Positions 1-10,715 of a stretch of DNA of 64,000 bases are shown here, piece by piece. A model generated the notes under the pieces. It worked only from the letters and a program-made list of their open reading frames with translations, was not told the origin of the DNA and ran no database searches. A program made the translations under genes and the position numbers. Origin of the DNA: Fragilaria radians (Eukaryota; Bacillariophyta; Fragilariophyceae; Fragilariales; Fragilariaceae); assembly GCA_900642245.1 (NCBI GenBank), contig CAAAJI010000084.1, forward strand, positions 1 to 64,000. Direction: 5' to 3'. Within the stretch, counting starts at the first letter, position 1; each line of letters starts with the position of its first letter.

Positions 1-3
1 CTT

Positions 4-1107
4 CTATGCAAAATCTGTTGTAGACTCCATAGATTCCGCAAGTGAAGCTGCGCCATTGTATCTTGCACTGTCTTCATTTGGCATATGCACTTCTTTGTGC
101 TGTATTGGTGGCCCCATCCGATAAAAATCTGGATGGTGAGAAGAAAGGCCAGACAAATCTTTTGCTTTATTAGGTGGTACAAATCCAACTCGCCTCATGT
201 GACGACATAAAAGTGGCCTTCCTTTCAAGAACAATTCGTGATAGTAGCCCCCTTTATCTGGTCCAGAAGTGATCCGAACGAATCCGTATAGATTTAATTG
301 TCTCTGGAAAGAACTAAGCCGCGATTGAGAGAAGTAGTGAGGAAGTATCTCGGTAACAAAGCGTGCTGGATTGTGGACCGCAAACGCTCGACCGTGGGGA
401 AAGAACGACACAATTACATGTTTTCCATTCGTTTCCACATCGCAGAGTAAGCGGTGGAGCTTTTCCGGGAATGGCTCAATGACTCCACCTCTAACACGAC
501 GCTCTTCCACAGGATCTTTCAGTAAAGAAGCATCTACGTAACGACGATTTGTTTTGTCACGACGGCTTGAAGCCGAAAGAAGAGACGTCAATGGTAACTC
601 TGAAGGTTTCTTGAGTTCTTGCTCTTCTCGAGGTTTGGGACTCAAATTGGCAACAGTTTTGGCGTGTTCCGTTGACGCAGTATTGGTGAGCTGTGATGAA
701 CCCCCCTTTCTCAATGTTGAAACCTCATCAGACTGAGTCTTCAAGTTCAGAGCACCGCATTGCAACAGAGATGCGAGGGCTTGGTCACGACCTTGCTGAA
801 ACGCTTTGCTCATGAGAAGTCTCTGATTCAATCGGGTCGCCTCCATTAACTCATGCTGTTTACGGGCAGCAACCAAGTTAGCAAGAAGTATAGGGTGATC
901 TGCTTGAAAGGAAACATCCAATAAGGTTGGTGCTTGACTTAAGCCTCCCACAATGGGATTTCTTAGAGCAGGAATAGGTAGAAATGGCCTCAACTCTGAT
1001 TGCGACAACGCCGCTAAGAAATTCGTGTACGAACCCTGTGGCATCATTTCATCTGTTTGGAAAGGATCTCGAAGAGGAAACCCACTAAAGTTTCCAAGAT
1101 TCTGCAT
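4..1107 (-). CDS. Heat shock factor (HSF)-type DNA-binding transcription regulator
   Basis: Complete 367-residue reading frame with ATG at 1107 and stop at 4-6. An HSF winged-helix DNA-binding domain lies at about residues 210-308. It begins FPEKLHRLL and contains the recognition-helix motif SSFQRQLNLYGF (265-276) and the wing with GGYYHELFLKG. Unlike most animal and yeast HSFs, the domain sits in the C-terminal half, behind a long low-complexity, Gln/Leu/Ser-rich region; this arrangement fits the large HSF family of diatoms. No convincing heptad-repeat trimerisation region follows the domain, only a short polar tail. It presumably acts in the nucleus on heat-shock-element-like sites (family knowledge). 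Target genes cannot be inferred from the neighbours. Confidence 0.9.
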   Translation of the reverse strand: MQNLGNFSGFPLRDPFQTDEMMPQGSYTNFLAALSQSELRPFLPIPALRNPIVGGLSQAPTLLDVSFQADHPILLANLVAARKQHELMEATRLNQRLLMSKAFQQGRDQALASLLQCGALNLKTQSDEVSTLRKGGSSQLTNTASTEHAKTVANLSPKPREEQELKKPSELPLTSLLSASSRRDKTNRRYVDASLLKDPVEERRVRGGVIEPFPEKLHRLLCDVETNGKHVIVSFFPHGRAFAVHNPARFVTEILPHYFSQSRLSSFQRQLNLYGFVRITSGPDKGGYYHELFLKGRPLLCRHMRRVGFVPPNKAKDLSGLSSHHPDFYRMGPPIQHKEVHMPNEDSARYNGAASLAESMESTTDFA

Positions 1108-3078
1108 ATCTGAGGTATAGGATTCAAAAAGGCAAACAACCAGAGATGTCTATGCGGTCGCAAGTCAACGCGTTGTCACGATTGGTCAATAGCGAGTGAA
1201 GAGAACGGTTATACAAGCTTTTCCTACTTTCATAGCCTATGCCGAAAGTTTTCAATAGTAAATTACTACTTAGGGAAAATTCCAATTCTATTCCTAAATA
1301 TCAGATTTTCGGGACCAGACGCAATTCGCAAGAATTGTTTCCAGATAAGCCCCATCAGAGGACGCATAGCTGGGCGAAGAACATCATTATCGTAGAAGGC
1401 AACGTCAGTAAAGTCCTGACTCCTTCGAATAACCCTAATATTTAATTAAACAATTGCTTTGTTATGAGATTGCAATTTCGCCACACAATACTTTTCCATC
1501 TAAGCGTTAAAACTTCCTTCTTCTTCAAGGTGTTCTAGTACCACTAGAATTTGCTAAATACGATACCCTTTAACGGACAATACTAATTCTGAAGAAACCC
1601 TTGAAGCCGATGGAAATGGCCTTTTGAATAATTATCCTTCATGACCCTAAAAAAAGGGCAAGAAACTCCCAAATACATTTACTGTCGAGTTATCTAGTGA
1701 TGTACGTGTCATTTATAACCAGAAAGATTATGGTTTACAAATGGTTGATTGCTTGCATTTTGACAACGTACCATTCCCTGTACCTCCTTGATTTCCTGGT
1801 ACCTTGTTTTTGAATCGTCACTCCATGATCATGAATTGGTCTGTAGTGAGCAGGGACGTTTTGAAGATTGACCGGATGAGAACCTGGAAATTTGCATTCA
1901 AAGCTGATATTGCGATGTCAATGATCTGGAGGAGCTACTTTATAATGTAAATAACGGCAACTTTTGTTGTAACTATAGGTTTCTAGCTTCCTTTTCAGTA
2001 ACTGCATTGTGTTGAGTAGAATACAAAGCCAGACTATTTAAATAATCATATATTGTATTTAACTCTTGCAAACAGTTAGGAAATATGATTCAAATTATTT
2101 GAATCATACTGATAGTGACTTTGCTAAAATTGTTCCAGCAGTCCTGGAAAGTATTACACATAAATTCCACTTACTATAGTATTTTATCATCTCATCAATA
2201 CAATTCAACAATGGAAATGGCATACATTATCAGAATAAATCAAGTGCAGCAGAACATAGAACAGGAAATAACAGCGGGATGACAGAAGTGAAATCAAGGG
2301 AAAATACAATATTTTTATCAAAATAAAGAGTACTTGATTCAAAAACAGCAAAAGGTATTCCTTGAAAATAGTATGTTCACAACCTACAAACATTCAGCAA
2401 TATTGAAAATTGGCAAAATACCCATTACCTGCGTTTAATATTGACATGTCGGAGATCTGATGGAAATCGCGGTTCAATCACTAATTTGTTATGAAAAGAT
2501 CTAGATTTACTGAGACCGCTTGTCTATCTAAAGATGTAATTTGTAATTTGAGATCTCTGACGTATGGTATTCTAGATTCCGTGACATCAAAATCCTAAAA
2601 TCTCAACTGAACACTTACAGCGTTTGATTATTATCCTGATTGAAAATGTTTATCCTGAAAACTCAAAGTTAATTATGTTTGGAAATTGCATCATTTACCA
2701 CGTACTTCAAAACTAAAGTATATTCGTTATTGACATCATTCCCTTTTCCTTCTTATAATCTAATCTTGAATTGCCGACCAGCAATTAAATACGCAGGAGC
2801 TCTAAGTTAATGAACTAAATGTTATGTCACTCCAAATCAATATGGATCCTAGAATCATCTGGTACATACTTCGGAGTCGACATACAATTCGAGGACTATC
2901 TGACAACGGACAGAAAATTGGATTGTGGACGGCTCGAATTGGGTGGATACCATGATCCAGAACGAGGACAGACGTAATTCCACGTAGGGAGCCCCAATAA
3001 ACAGCAAATTAGTGAAGTGATTAACGATACATCCAGATTTCATTAGGGTTCATTATCATCGCAGTCTTCTTCCTGAAC
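1108..3078. other. Intergenic, AT-rich, no supported gene
   Basis: This spacer separates the divergent HSF and eIF3e genes and must hold both promoters. Only short ORFs of 62-68 codons occur, with no recognisable motif. I see no tRNA, no clear repeat and no transposon motif. Confidence 0.5.
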
Positions 3079-4677
3079 ATGTCATCTACTATTACATCGT
3101 CGTCGAGTATCGAGCAATGGGATTTGACATCTAAAGTATCTCCTTTTCTAGATCGTCATATGATGTTTCCTCTGTTGGAATATTTGGATTCATTGATTAG
3201 TTCCGGAACTTGTGCTTATCCTTCCAAGGATGTTGCGACTGCACGTTTGGCCTTGTTAGGGCCAACTCATATGGTCGATTATGCTATGGATATTTATCAA
3301 CAATTGCATCCGAATTCTACAATTCCAGATGAAATGATTGCCCAGAAAAAACAAGTTTACGAAGAGTTAGAACAACTCAAAGCATCTTGTCATCCACTGA
3401 TTGAATTGGTACAAAATACGGAAGAAAAGGTACATGATTCTCAACTTAAGACATCTAGAATGATCCAACTCAGTTGCTAGTTTCTTGTACTCATTACTTT
3501 CCCCCTCTCGTTTACATTATGATTTCCACAGCAAAAATTAATCGCATCAGGTCAATGGAACTTACCTTCCTTGGAGATCTCACATCATATTACCTCTGCA
3601 ATGCTAGATGCTTTCCTCAAACTCTCAAAGTACTATTTTGAGTGTGGTGACTATCAGACCTCACGTGACCACTTAGAAGCTTATATATCTCTATTAGCAA
3701 AGCCTCCACCCGTTACAGAAGAAGAGGAAGACGTTTTGAATCCCAACGTTCCAGCAACTGCCACCAGTATTGGAAATCCTCAAATCTACTATCTTGAAAA
3801 CGTCACTTCTACTACTTTGACAGTTTTGTGGGGGAAATTGGCCGCGGAGATTTTAGTAGAAGATTGGGACGCCTCTCGTGTGGCATTGGAAGCCGTGCAG
3901 CATGGCTTGGAAAGTCTTGTCACATCCCGTGAATTGACTGCTCTAGAGGCTCTACAGCAGCGAACGTGGCTGCTTCATTGGTCACTCTTTGTGTACTGGA
4001 ATGCAAAGCAGGGTGGATTGGAGACTTTGGTAGACTTATTTTTCTCGGAACGGTACAAACAAGCAATGACAACCAATGCTCCTCACTTATTGCGATATTT
4101 AACTGCAGCGGTATTGTTGTGTAAGCGTAGGATCGCTAAGAAGGCTTCGTTAGAAACACGTCGGTTGTTGAAAAATTTAACCAGCGCCATGGCTGATTGT
4201 GACTACACAGATCCAGTTGTGGAATTTGTTCACAATTTATGCGTAGTATTTGATTTTGAACAAGCTCAAATCAAATTGGCCGAGTGTGAACACGTTTTAC
4301 AAGCAGATTTCTTCCTCTGCAAGCAAACTGCCCTTTTTATGGAGGAAGCACGTGTCTTTGTCTTTGAAAATTATTGTCGAATTCATAACAAGATTGACTT
4401 AAAAACTCTTAGTGATAAACTTGCTATGGATCAAGAAGCAGCAGAGCGTTGGATCGTTGATCTCATTCGAAATGCGGATTTTCAAGCCAAAATTGATTCG
4501 TCAAGACAGTGCGTTGTCATGGGAACAGATGCACAGTCCATTTACGAACAAGTCATGGAAAGAACGAAGGATTTGAATGTCCGCTCAGCAACGTTGGCGC
4601 AAAGCTTACATCAGATTTTACAAGAACGAAATCTTGAAGCGTCTCGCAAAGAGCGAGCCGCAAGAGAAGATTATTGA
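3079..4677 (+). CDS. eIF3e: Translation initiation factor eIF3 subunit e (Int6), two exons
   Basis: Exon 1 is 3079-3429 and exon 2 is 3532-4677, separated by a 102-bp GT-AG intron (donor GTACAT, acceptor CCACAG) in phase 0. The spliced product is about 498 residues, somewhat longer than animal eIF3e (about 445). Family landmarks are clear: N-terminal DLTSKVSPFLDRH, MVDYAMDIYQ, WGKLAAEIL, QQRTWLLHWSLF and the PCI-domain stretches FFLCKQTALFMEEARVFVF and AERWIVDLIRNADFQAKID. The protein is a scaffold subunit of eIF3, which binds the 40S ribosome in the cytoplasm. A Glu-rich, Pro-rich insertion (EEEEDVLNPNVP) near residues 170-180 is not typical of animal proteins. The gene is convergent with the Sec23 gene, with 163 bp between stops; AATAAA-like signals occur near 4795. 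Confidence 0.95.
3430..3531 (+). other. Intron of eIF3e
   Basis: GT-AG intron of 102 bp with a pyrimidine-rich stretch (ttactttccccctctcg) before the acceptor. Removing it restores the conserved eIF3e path NTEEK then QKLIASGQW. Reading through meets an in-frame TAG at 3478. Confidence 0.9.
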
Positions 4678-4840
4678 TCGGATGAACCAGAATTCTACAG
4701 GCGACGTTGTGTTATTGATATTTTCTGATTCCGGATTCACAGGATAACATGAGTGGTATGTACCTACATTCTATCCTGTCTCTTCTCTAATTATTAATAA
4801 AGAACAATAAGAATGTAAATCAAGAATCTATCTTTATAGT

Positions 4841-7612
4841 TTATTCACATAACGATGTTCCTTCATAACGAGCATTGGAGCTAGCACCTGCCACACTCCA
4901 AAACCAACGACGAAAACTAGAATCTGTTGATTCGTCGTAAAATCTAAATTTGGCTTTCAATAACGACAATTCCTCTACGGATAAGGAAGCAAGCTGAGGA
5001 AAATGTGCGATCTGCTGCTCTGGAGGATCTGCATGGGTGGGTGCCAATCGACTAGTGAATCTGCGACTCATGGAATCACCTTCAGATAGTTCGTGAAGTC
5101 GTGGCGCGGGAAATCGATTCTTAGATCGAGTTACCAAAAATTCTTTGCAACGTTGGCGAATGGGATCGTGCGATTCATCGAGGGTTGCTCTTCCTGACCA
5201 CACAAATAGGCAGTCATGATGATCTGCAGCAATAATTCTCTTTTGGTTTATTTCAAAAAATAAAGGTTGTAAAGGCGATTAGATCAAGGTGCAGCACATC
5301 TTTATACTGAATTGAAGACTTACATTGTCCCAGAGGGTCATGGTATCCGATGGAATAGGATCTAAGATAATCCCAATTGTAGAATCTAAAATCCCCGAGC
5401 TCCAAAGCGATGGAGCCATCATGCAGAGACAATCATCAAGTGGAAATCGCAAGAATAGGTTTCGAATCTCTGCACGGTCATCCATGGATTGAACTGGACC
5501 TGGACTTAACATGGGCCCGCGACGTAAATGAAAAAGACGATGTAAGGCATCAGCTAACTCTGGAGGAAATGCAAATCCTAAGGAACTGTGGGCAGAGCTG
5601 ACTCCACCTTCTTCCATAAAATCTCGGTGATTCGTGCCGACTTCAAGTCCGATCAACCGATATGCCCCAGAAACTCTGTGAATAGTATTGTCCAAGTCTC
5701 GTTGAGCTTCATATGCCAGTCTTTCTGCACGATCCTCGTCTGCGACAAGAGCATCAATTGCGTCATCATCTTCTCTTCCTACAATAGATCGAAATACTGC
5801 TTCTTTTCCCAAAAGAATGGGGACAACCTCCTCATCCATACTGTCTAGGAAATCGTGAACGTTTCGAGCGAATGGAAGGCGATGTGAGCTTACTCGTGTA
5901 ACCAGCGTTTTTCCATCTTCGTCGAGATATCTGACGGTGCACTGAAAGAAAGCGTAGCTTTCATTAATGCGAATACTATCATCCATGGTGAGCATCATTG
6001 ATATCGTGGATAAAGGATCATACCTGCCAATGCGTACACGTGTCAAGGTCCTTTCGATATAACTACGCGAGGGAAGGATGTTTGTCGCAATGCCATGACT
6101 CGCAGCTAATGCGGCTCCTGTACAAAATGAGGATCGATCAAATGGCAAAATATCTTCTTCTGGTGGCAAAACTTCCATAGCCCCGACCACGTGTGATGGC
6201 ACGAAATATGAAGGCATACGAATGTCAGCAATACACCCGTTCATACTTTGGGAAAGATCAAGGGCTACAGACCTATTGACTTTTGTCTGGCAAATGATAA
6301 AATGTAAGTTACTTTCCAGTTGTTCTGACGCAAAGGTATCATGAGGAAGCGCGTATCCACCACTTGGATCAACTAATGCTTGATAGGCTTGTAGACCTAG
6401 TAATGCTGCGCCGCTAAGAAAGACATCGATGGAACCATCCATCTCTTTTCCAATGGTTTCAAAATACGGCACAACCTCTTGCATGGCCGCATTATCAATA
6501 ATGTCTGGGGCAGCTTTATTTAGCTTAGAAATTGAATTATCAACTCGAACAATATTACCAGATCCTAAATTTGGACATCCATTGGTGAATAAAAAAAGTC
6601 TTGACACACGAGTGGCTTCCTTATTGTATGTCAAATCTAAGATATCCATGGCAAATTGAATTGCTTCAGCAGTGCAACGAGCAGGCCTTTGCCGTGTGGT
6701 AGAGCGAGTCCACGGTGATTCGACCTTATTGGTAGTTGTGGAAGTAGGGTCGATGGATAAAATGCTATGAATCTTACGAGCTTCCTTCTTTCTTTTCAGA
6801 ATCTCTTTTCGAGGTATAGTATTTTCTTCTGGAGGTCCAAAGATTGCTGAAATGCATGAATGGAATGTCGCAAGATCTTCTTCTGTTTCAAGGTCGGCCC
6901 AAAACATCTTAGATGACACTGAGGAACGAAGCTTAGTTCGAATGTCATAAGCTGAGTCATATGTTTCGCATTGTGCATCTTGTACAGGGATAGTATGCGC
7001 TGATACAAGACCTGGTGTCATACCAAGTTGATAAATCGATACAGAGCTGCCGAATGTTACCAGTGCGATTTTGTGATGTTTATATTGTTGTTTGACTTCA
7101 ATTTCATCATTTGAAGAGAGGATAACTTTGGAGAAAGCATTTGCAACAGCATGTGCCTCATTTGTTGGTAGATTAATATCCATTATAAGGATATATGTCA
7201 ATTCCAATTCCTTCGATTCCAAAATTTGACGATATTCCACCATGGGTGAAACAAGTGTTGCTGGAATATTCGAAGCAGAAACATATTCTAGGGGCGCAAC
7301 ATTTTGAAACAAACAGAGTGGGCATGTCCACCGACCTGTAGATTCTTCTATTGTTGCATACAAATTCAAATATGTCAAACATTGAAGACAGACAATCGGC
7401 GACGACATAGTTGTCGTCAATGACGGAGATAATGGCGTCCACACAAATCCAAACGGCAAGTCACACGCTTCATCAGGACCTGAGGGACATTTACGAGCAC
7501 TGAACACGGCACCATCTCCACCGCGACGACGAAACGCTGGATGTCTATCATCCATCCTACTTGCCTTCGGATCGTTTCCTGCTCCATACTTGCAACGACT
7601 GTTCCATCGCAT
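4841..7612 (-). CDS. Sec23-type COPII coat protein, two exons
   Basis: Exon 1 runs 7612-5324 and exon 2 runs 5239-4841, around an 84-bp GT-AG intron (phase 0), giving about 895 residues. The order fits Sec23: an N-terminal ASRM-containing segment, a zinc finger with C75-x2-C78-x18-C97-x2-C100, a vWA-like trunk (YILIMDINLP near residue 138; LVTFGSSVSIYQLG), a helical region, and a C-terminal gelsolin-like domain (DCLFVWSGRATLDESHDPIR, NRFPAPRLHEL). Family role: the GTPase-activating inner-coat subunit of COPII vesicles at the ER. Sequence outside these anchors is divergent and the protein is about 100 residues longer than typical Sec23, so it could be a lineage-specific Sec23 paralogue. The start fits the Sec23 N-terminal pattern. 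The acceptor (CAAAAG) is A-rich and is the least certain part of the model. Confidence 0.8.
5240..5323 (-). other. Intron of the Sec23-type gene
   Basis: On the minus strand the donor is GTAAGT after codon AAT (5324) and the acceptor is AAAAG before AGAATT. Splicing links TLWDN to the gelsolin segment RIIAADHHDCLFVWSG. Without it the long ORF stops soon after the donor and loses the domain end. Confidence 0.7.
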
Positions 7613-8586
7613 CCTTATCCTTACTTATAAAAAGTTGTAGTTTGGGTTAAGTTAAGATTAGTAAATACTTACGGCAAAATCAGATAGCATTAAAATGTTA
7701 TGATCAAGATTTCAATTCTGTGTCTTCTATCGTATAAGGGTTCACTTTAGCTTCTCACAAGCTGTTGAAATCAGGGTACTTTGAGAAGTAAATTCCAATT
7801 ATTGGTTCTCATTTAAAATTCCCAATCAGGTCTCTTTTGGGTGCTCTCATTTTTTTACGTAGGTATCAATTTTTGCAAGGTGACATTATGAATAGAGCAA
7901 ATGAAAAAGATGCTCTCAGTTTGTGACGTAGGTATCAATTTTTGCAAGTTGACATTATGAATAGAGCACATGAAAAAGATAAAGCTGAATAGCCTTGTTT
8001 TTCTAACCCAGTTGAAAAAGATTGATTGAGGATTTTCATTAGAGGTGGTGCAATTCGATCTTGGAATTGTTGCTAATTCATATCTTTCCCTGACACAAAG
8101 AAATTCCTCTAACGAGTACAACACGTAATGTAAAGAATATATGTAATGCACTTTATCTTGGAGTGGCTAAAGGGCTGGGAGCAATACAAGGAAATATGAC
8201 ACAATTGCTGATTATTCTTGACAGTAATAACTTTAAAAGGTATCACCTAAGAATAAGGAAAGTAGAACAAAAAGTGTGAGTGTTTGAACATCCTAAACTT
8301 TTCCCGAAAGAAAGGTCTGAGAGAAGGCCAGACAAATTGTATGGCAAAAATTGAGGAATTTTGCAAGATTTTCCCTTATCATTGAATGAGTTGATTGAAG
8401 AAAAAGCATCCATCATTTAAGCATCATGTCCACCAGTGATTGAAAGAACTGCAAGTGTATATCTACCAAAGAGCTCAGTCCAAACTTGAATTGATATTCA
8501 CTTTTTTTCAATGTGACATCACAAGTAGAGTTCGAGGTATGCGAGATAAATCATAATTCTTTGTGAACGGTGCAAAGATCTCTTTC
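7613..8586. other. Intergenic with a 69-bp tandem duplication
   Basis: Divergent promoter region between the Sec23-type gene (-) and the alpha/beta hydrolase (+). It contains two adjacent near-identical 69-bp units (see the repeat entry). No coding motif was seen. Confidence 0.5.
7842..7979. repeat. Two tandem copies of a 69-bp unit
   Basis: Copies at 7842-7910 and 7911-7979 share tgctctca, acgtaggtatcaatttttgc and gacattatgaatagagca, with a few mismatches. The 69-bp period preserves reading frame, but no convincing protein is encoded, so this looks like non-coding duplication. Confidence 0.85.
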
Positions 8587-9291
8587 ATGTCACCATCGTC
8601 GTGCCCGAGTGAAATAAGCGTGAAGATTCAAAATTGCAGCGGATTATTAGCTAATTTAGAATCGCGCGTTGCTGTCATCCTCACTCATCCATGGGGTCCA
8701 TTAGGAGGATGTATGCACGATTCGGTCATTACTACTCTTTCCAGGTTCTTTCAACAATATGCTCACATGACAACGCTTCGTTTTGACTTCGCGGGGTCTC
8801 AAATCGGAAGTGGATCGTATCAAGTACAACAAGTTTGTGATGCTGCAAAGTATTTACGAGAGGATATCTCGAATCCGCCTCAGTTTCTTCTATTAATTGG
8901 TTATTCTTATGGTTCTTTGATTGCTGCTAGTGCGTCAACACAGATTCCAAATTGCATTGGATGCATTTCTCTTGCTCCGCCATGGTCTGTTCAGCATTGG
9001 TTGCTAATGTTTCATTCGAGTTTTCATTTTGAGCAGAGTCGATTAAGGCGAAATTTTCCTCGTCTCTACGTCATGGGAGATTGCGATAACTTTACTTCAG
9101 AAGAAACGTTTAGAAAAACAGTGGACAAGATCCCAAATAGTACATGTGAAGTATTGAAAAATTGCAATCATTTCTTTACCGGGCGAAAGCAAGAGTTATT
9201 GATTATAATTCAAGCTTGGCTACTTACAAGTTACAAGGAGGCTGAAGGGCAATTATCTGCTTTGGGACAAGCAGATTTAAGTAGATATTAA
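8587..9291 (+). CDS. Alpha/beta hydrolase superfamily protein (KANL3/Tex30-like small hydrolase)
   Basis: About 234 residues from the first in-frame ATG at 8587; the frame is open slightly upstream, but only from a GTG after a stop. Alpha/beta-hydrolase landmarks are in order: THPWGPLGGCMHDSV (oxyanion-hole strand), LRFDFAGSQIGSG, the nucleophile elbow GYSYG with the catalytic Ser, SLAPPWS, an acidic-residue loop GDCDNF, and a late NHFFTGR with the catalytic His. The HP...GG..D / HFF.GR pattern resembles small uncharacterised hydrolases found in bacteria and eukaryotes. The substrate is unknown. No signal peptide is evident, so it is probably cytosolic. The stop is followed by a long spacer with copia debris. 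Confidence 0.85.
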   Translation: MSPSSCPSEISVKIQNCSGLLANLESRVAVILTHPWGPLGGCMHDSVITTLSRFFQQYAHMTTLRFDFAGSQIGSGSYQVQQVCDAAKYLREDISNPPQFLLLIGYSYGSLIAASASTQIPNCIGCISLAPPWSVQHWLLMFHSSFHFEQSRLRRNFPRLYVMGDCDNFTSEETFRKTVDKIPNSTCEVLKNCNHFFTGRKQELLIIIQAWLLTSYKEAEGQLSALGQADLSRY

Positions 9292-10008
9292 GTGCTAGTC
9301 GACGTCGAAGCAATCCTATCAGAGACTTAATTCATGCTTTACAAATTAACGTGCGTAATATACATTGTGGCGTATATTCCAATCGGATTTTACCTCTTCG
9401 ACCAATGTGTGATGAAGGGAGATAAAATAGCTTCATCAGACATCGCGATGCACTAGTATGTAGTCTACTCACTTTCCTTTTCCCGAAGATTGCAAATCAC
9501 ACATTAAATCCTTATGATTTCTTTACTCGAAAATCACTTCTCTCATTTGGAGAGTTATAATACTTTCATGTCGACTAGCTTATACGTCCATGAGTAATCC
9601 TAACTTTGTTAACACTAAATTAGATTTCTCAATGAGCTTAAGAACGATGGAAAAAGTTAATTGTTGTGAAATTGAGGACAACCCTCATATAGTAATCGCA
9701 AAAATTTCTGATTCCGTTTATGCTATTCCTAAGTAAAGCTGAGAAAGCACTTTGATAAAGATTCTTGAAGGAAGATGGGAATACACATGCTTGGAAAACT
9801 CCCATCAAGAGTCAACAATGAAGTCATCAAGTAGTAGGCAGGAGATAATGAATAATACACTGATCTAAAATTATGAAAATAATAAAAGTTTAGTTGGGAA
9901 GACTCCACGATCAGATCTTTATGCTTCAAATTAAAATGACCACTGATTTTAAGGTATGACATTAGTTTCAAGCTAATTTTTGGGGAGCAAAAAGTCACCC
10001 CTAACATC
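9292..10008. other. Intergenic, AT-rich
   Basis: No gene or recognisable motif. Its right end runs into the copia relic and may contain unrecognisable parts of it. Confidence 0.4.
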
Positions 10009-10575
10009 ATGCAAACCAAGAAGACACCTGAGAATGACGTTGTTAACCCAGAAATAGTAGATTCTACATACTCTGACGAAGATTCTGCAAGGTATAACTC
10101 CATGATTGGTTGTTATGTTTGGATTTTTGTCCAAGGTACATTTGATATAAATGTAGGCCACACCTTCCAGAAATTGATTCAATATGATGCCAAGAGGAGA
10201 AAATTTGAAAGCCTTTAAGAGGATCTTGTCTTTTTTCAAGACTATCCAGACAGAAAGATCCTTGTTTGTCTATATACTCAAATCATTCATTTAAACTCTA
10301 AGATCATACAGATTCCAAATGCCTTTCATTTCCCAAAGAGACCAAAAGTCAGGATGACGGTAAATGTGGATACTGAGCATGCCCAAGATCTGGTAACAGG
10401 AAGATTCATCACCGGCATTATTGTTATGTTGCATACAAGTGCAAGTCTCAGGGGTCACGCAAGATACGACAATTTAATAGTAAATCCTAAAGTATTGATT
10501 TTCGACAACAGTATTAGAACTCTAATTTACAGGGTTTCAATACAGATGGTTAATAGTTTTCACCAGTGGTCTTAG
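10009..10575 (+). pseudogene. Decayed Ty1/copia pol fragment (end of RT to RNase H)
   Basis: Two reading-frame pieces match consecutive copia pol segments. The first (10009-10218) has DEDSARYNSMIGC.VW followed by FDI, the usual copia YxxMIGxLxW..GRFDI region at the end of the RT. After a stop or frame change, DYPDRKILV and then VNVDTEHAQDLVTGRFITGI (about 10357-10425) match the first RNase H strand with its V.D.DHA.D..TGRS.TG pattern. The second catalytic region (SSTEAEY) is not preserved. The fragment is truncated on both sides and no LTR is visible. It lies 140 bp beyond the 3' end of the TerC gene, in opposite orientation. Confidence 0.75.
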
Positions 10576-10715
10576 TCAAAAGCTTCAAGCTTTTCACTCA
10601 TTGCGTCGGTATCATCAGATGAAAACATTTTACACACAATCAGAATATTCATTCCTCTTGGAGTTTGAATATTTGTGAAATCTAGTTTTGATGACTTTCA
10701 ATGGGTCACAGGCTC

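Noticed and set aside
1239..1445. 68-codon plus-strand ORF in the HSF-eIF3e spacer
   Set aside because: No recognisable motif, no homologue recalled, and a length expected by chance in this base composition.
8563..8586. GTG-initiated extension of the alpha/beta hydrolase
   Set aside because: Non-ATG starts are unlikely in a nuclear gene; the first ATG is at 8587. The same reasoning set the starts of RecQ4, CSN5, the BRAP2-like gene and the small 20-kb protein.
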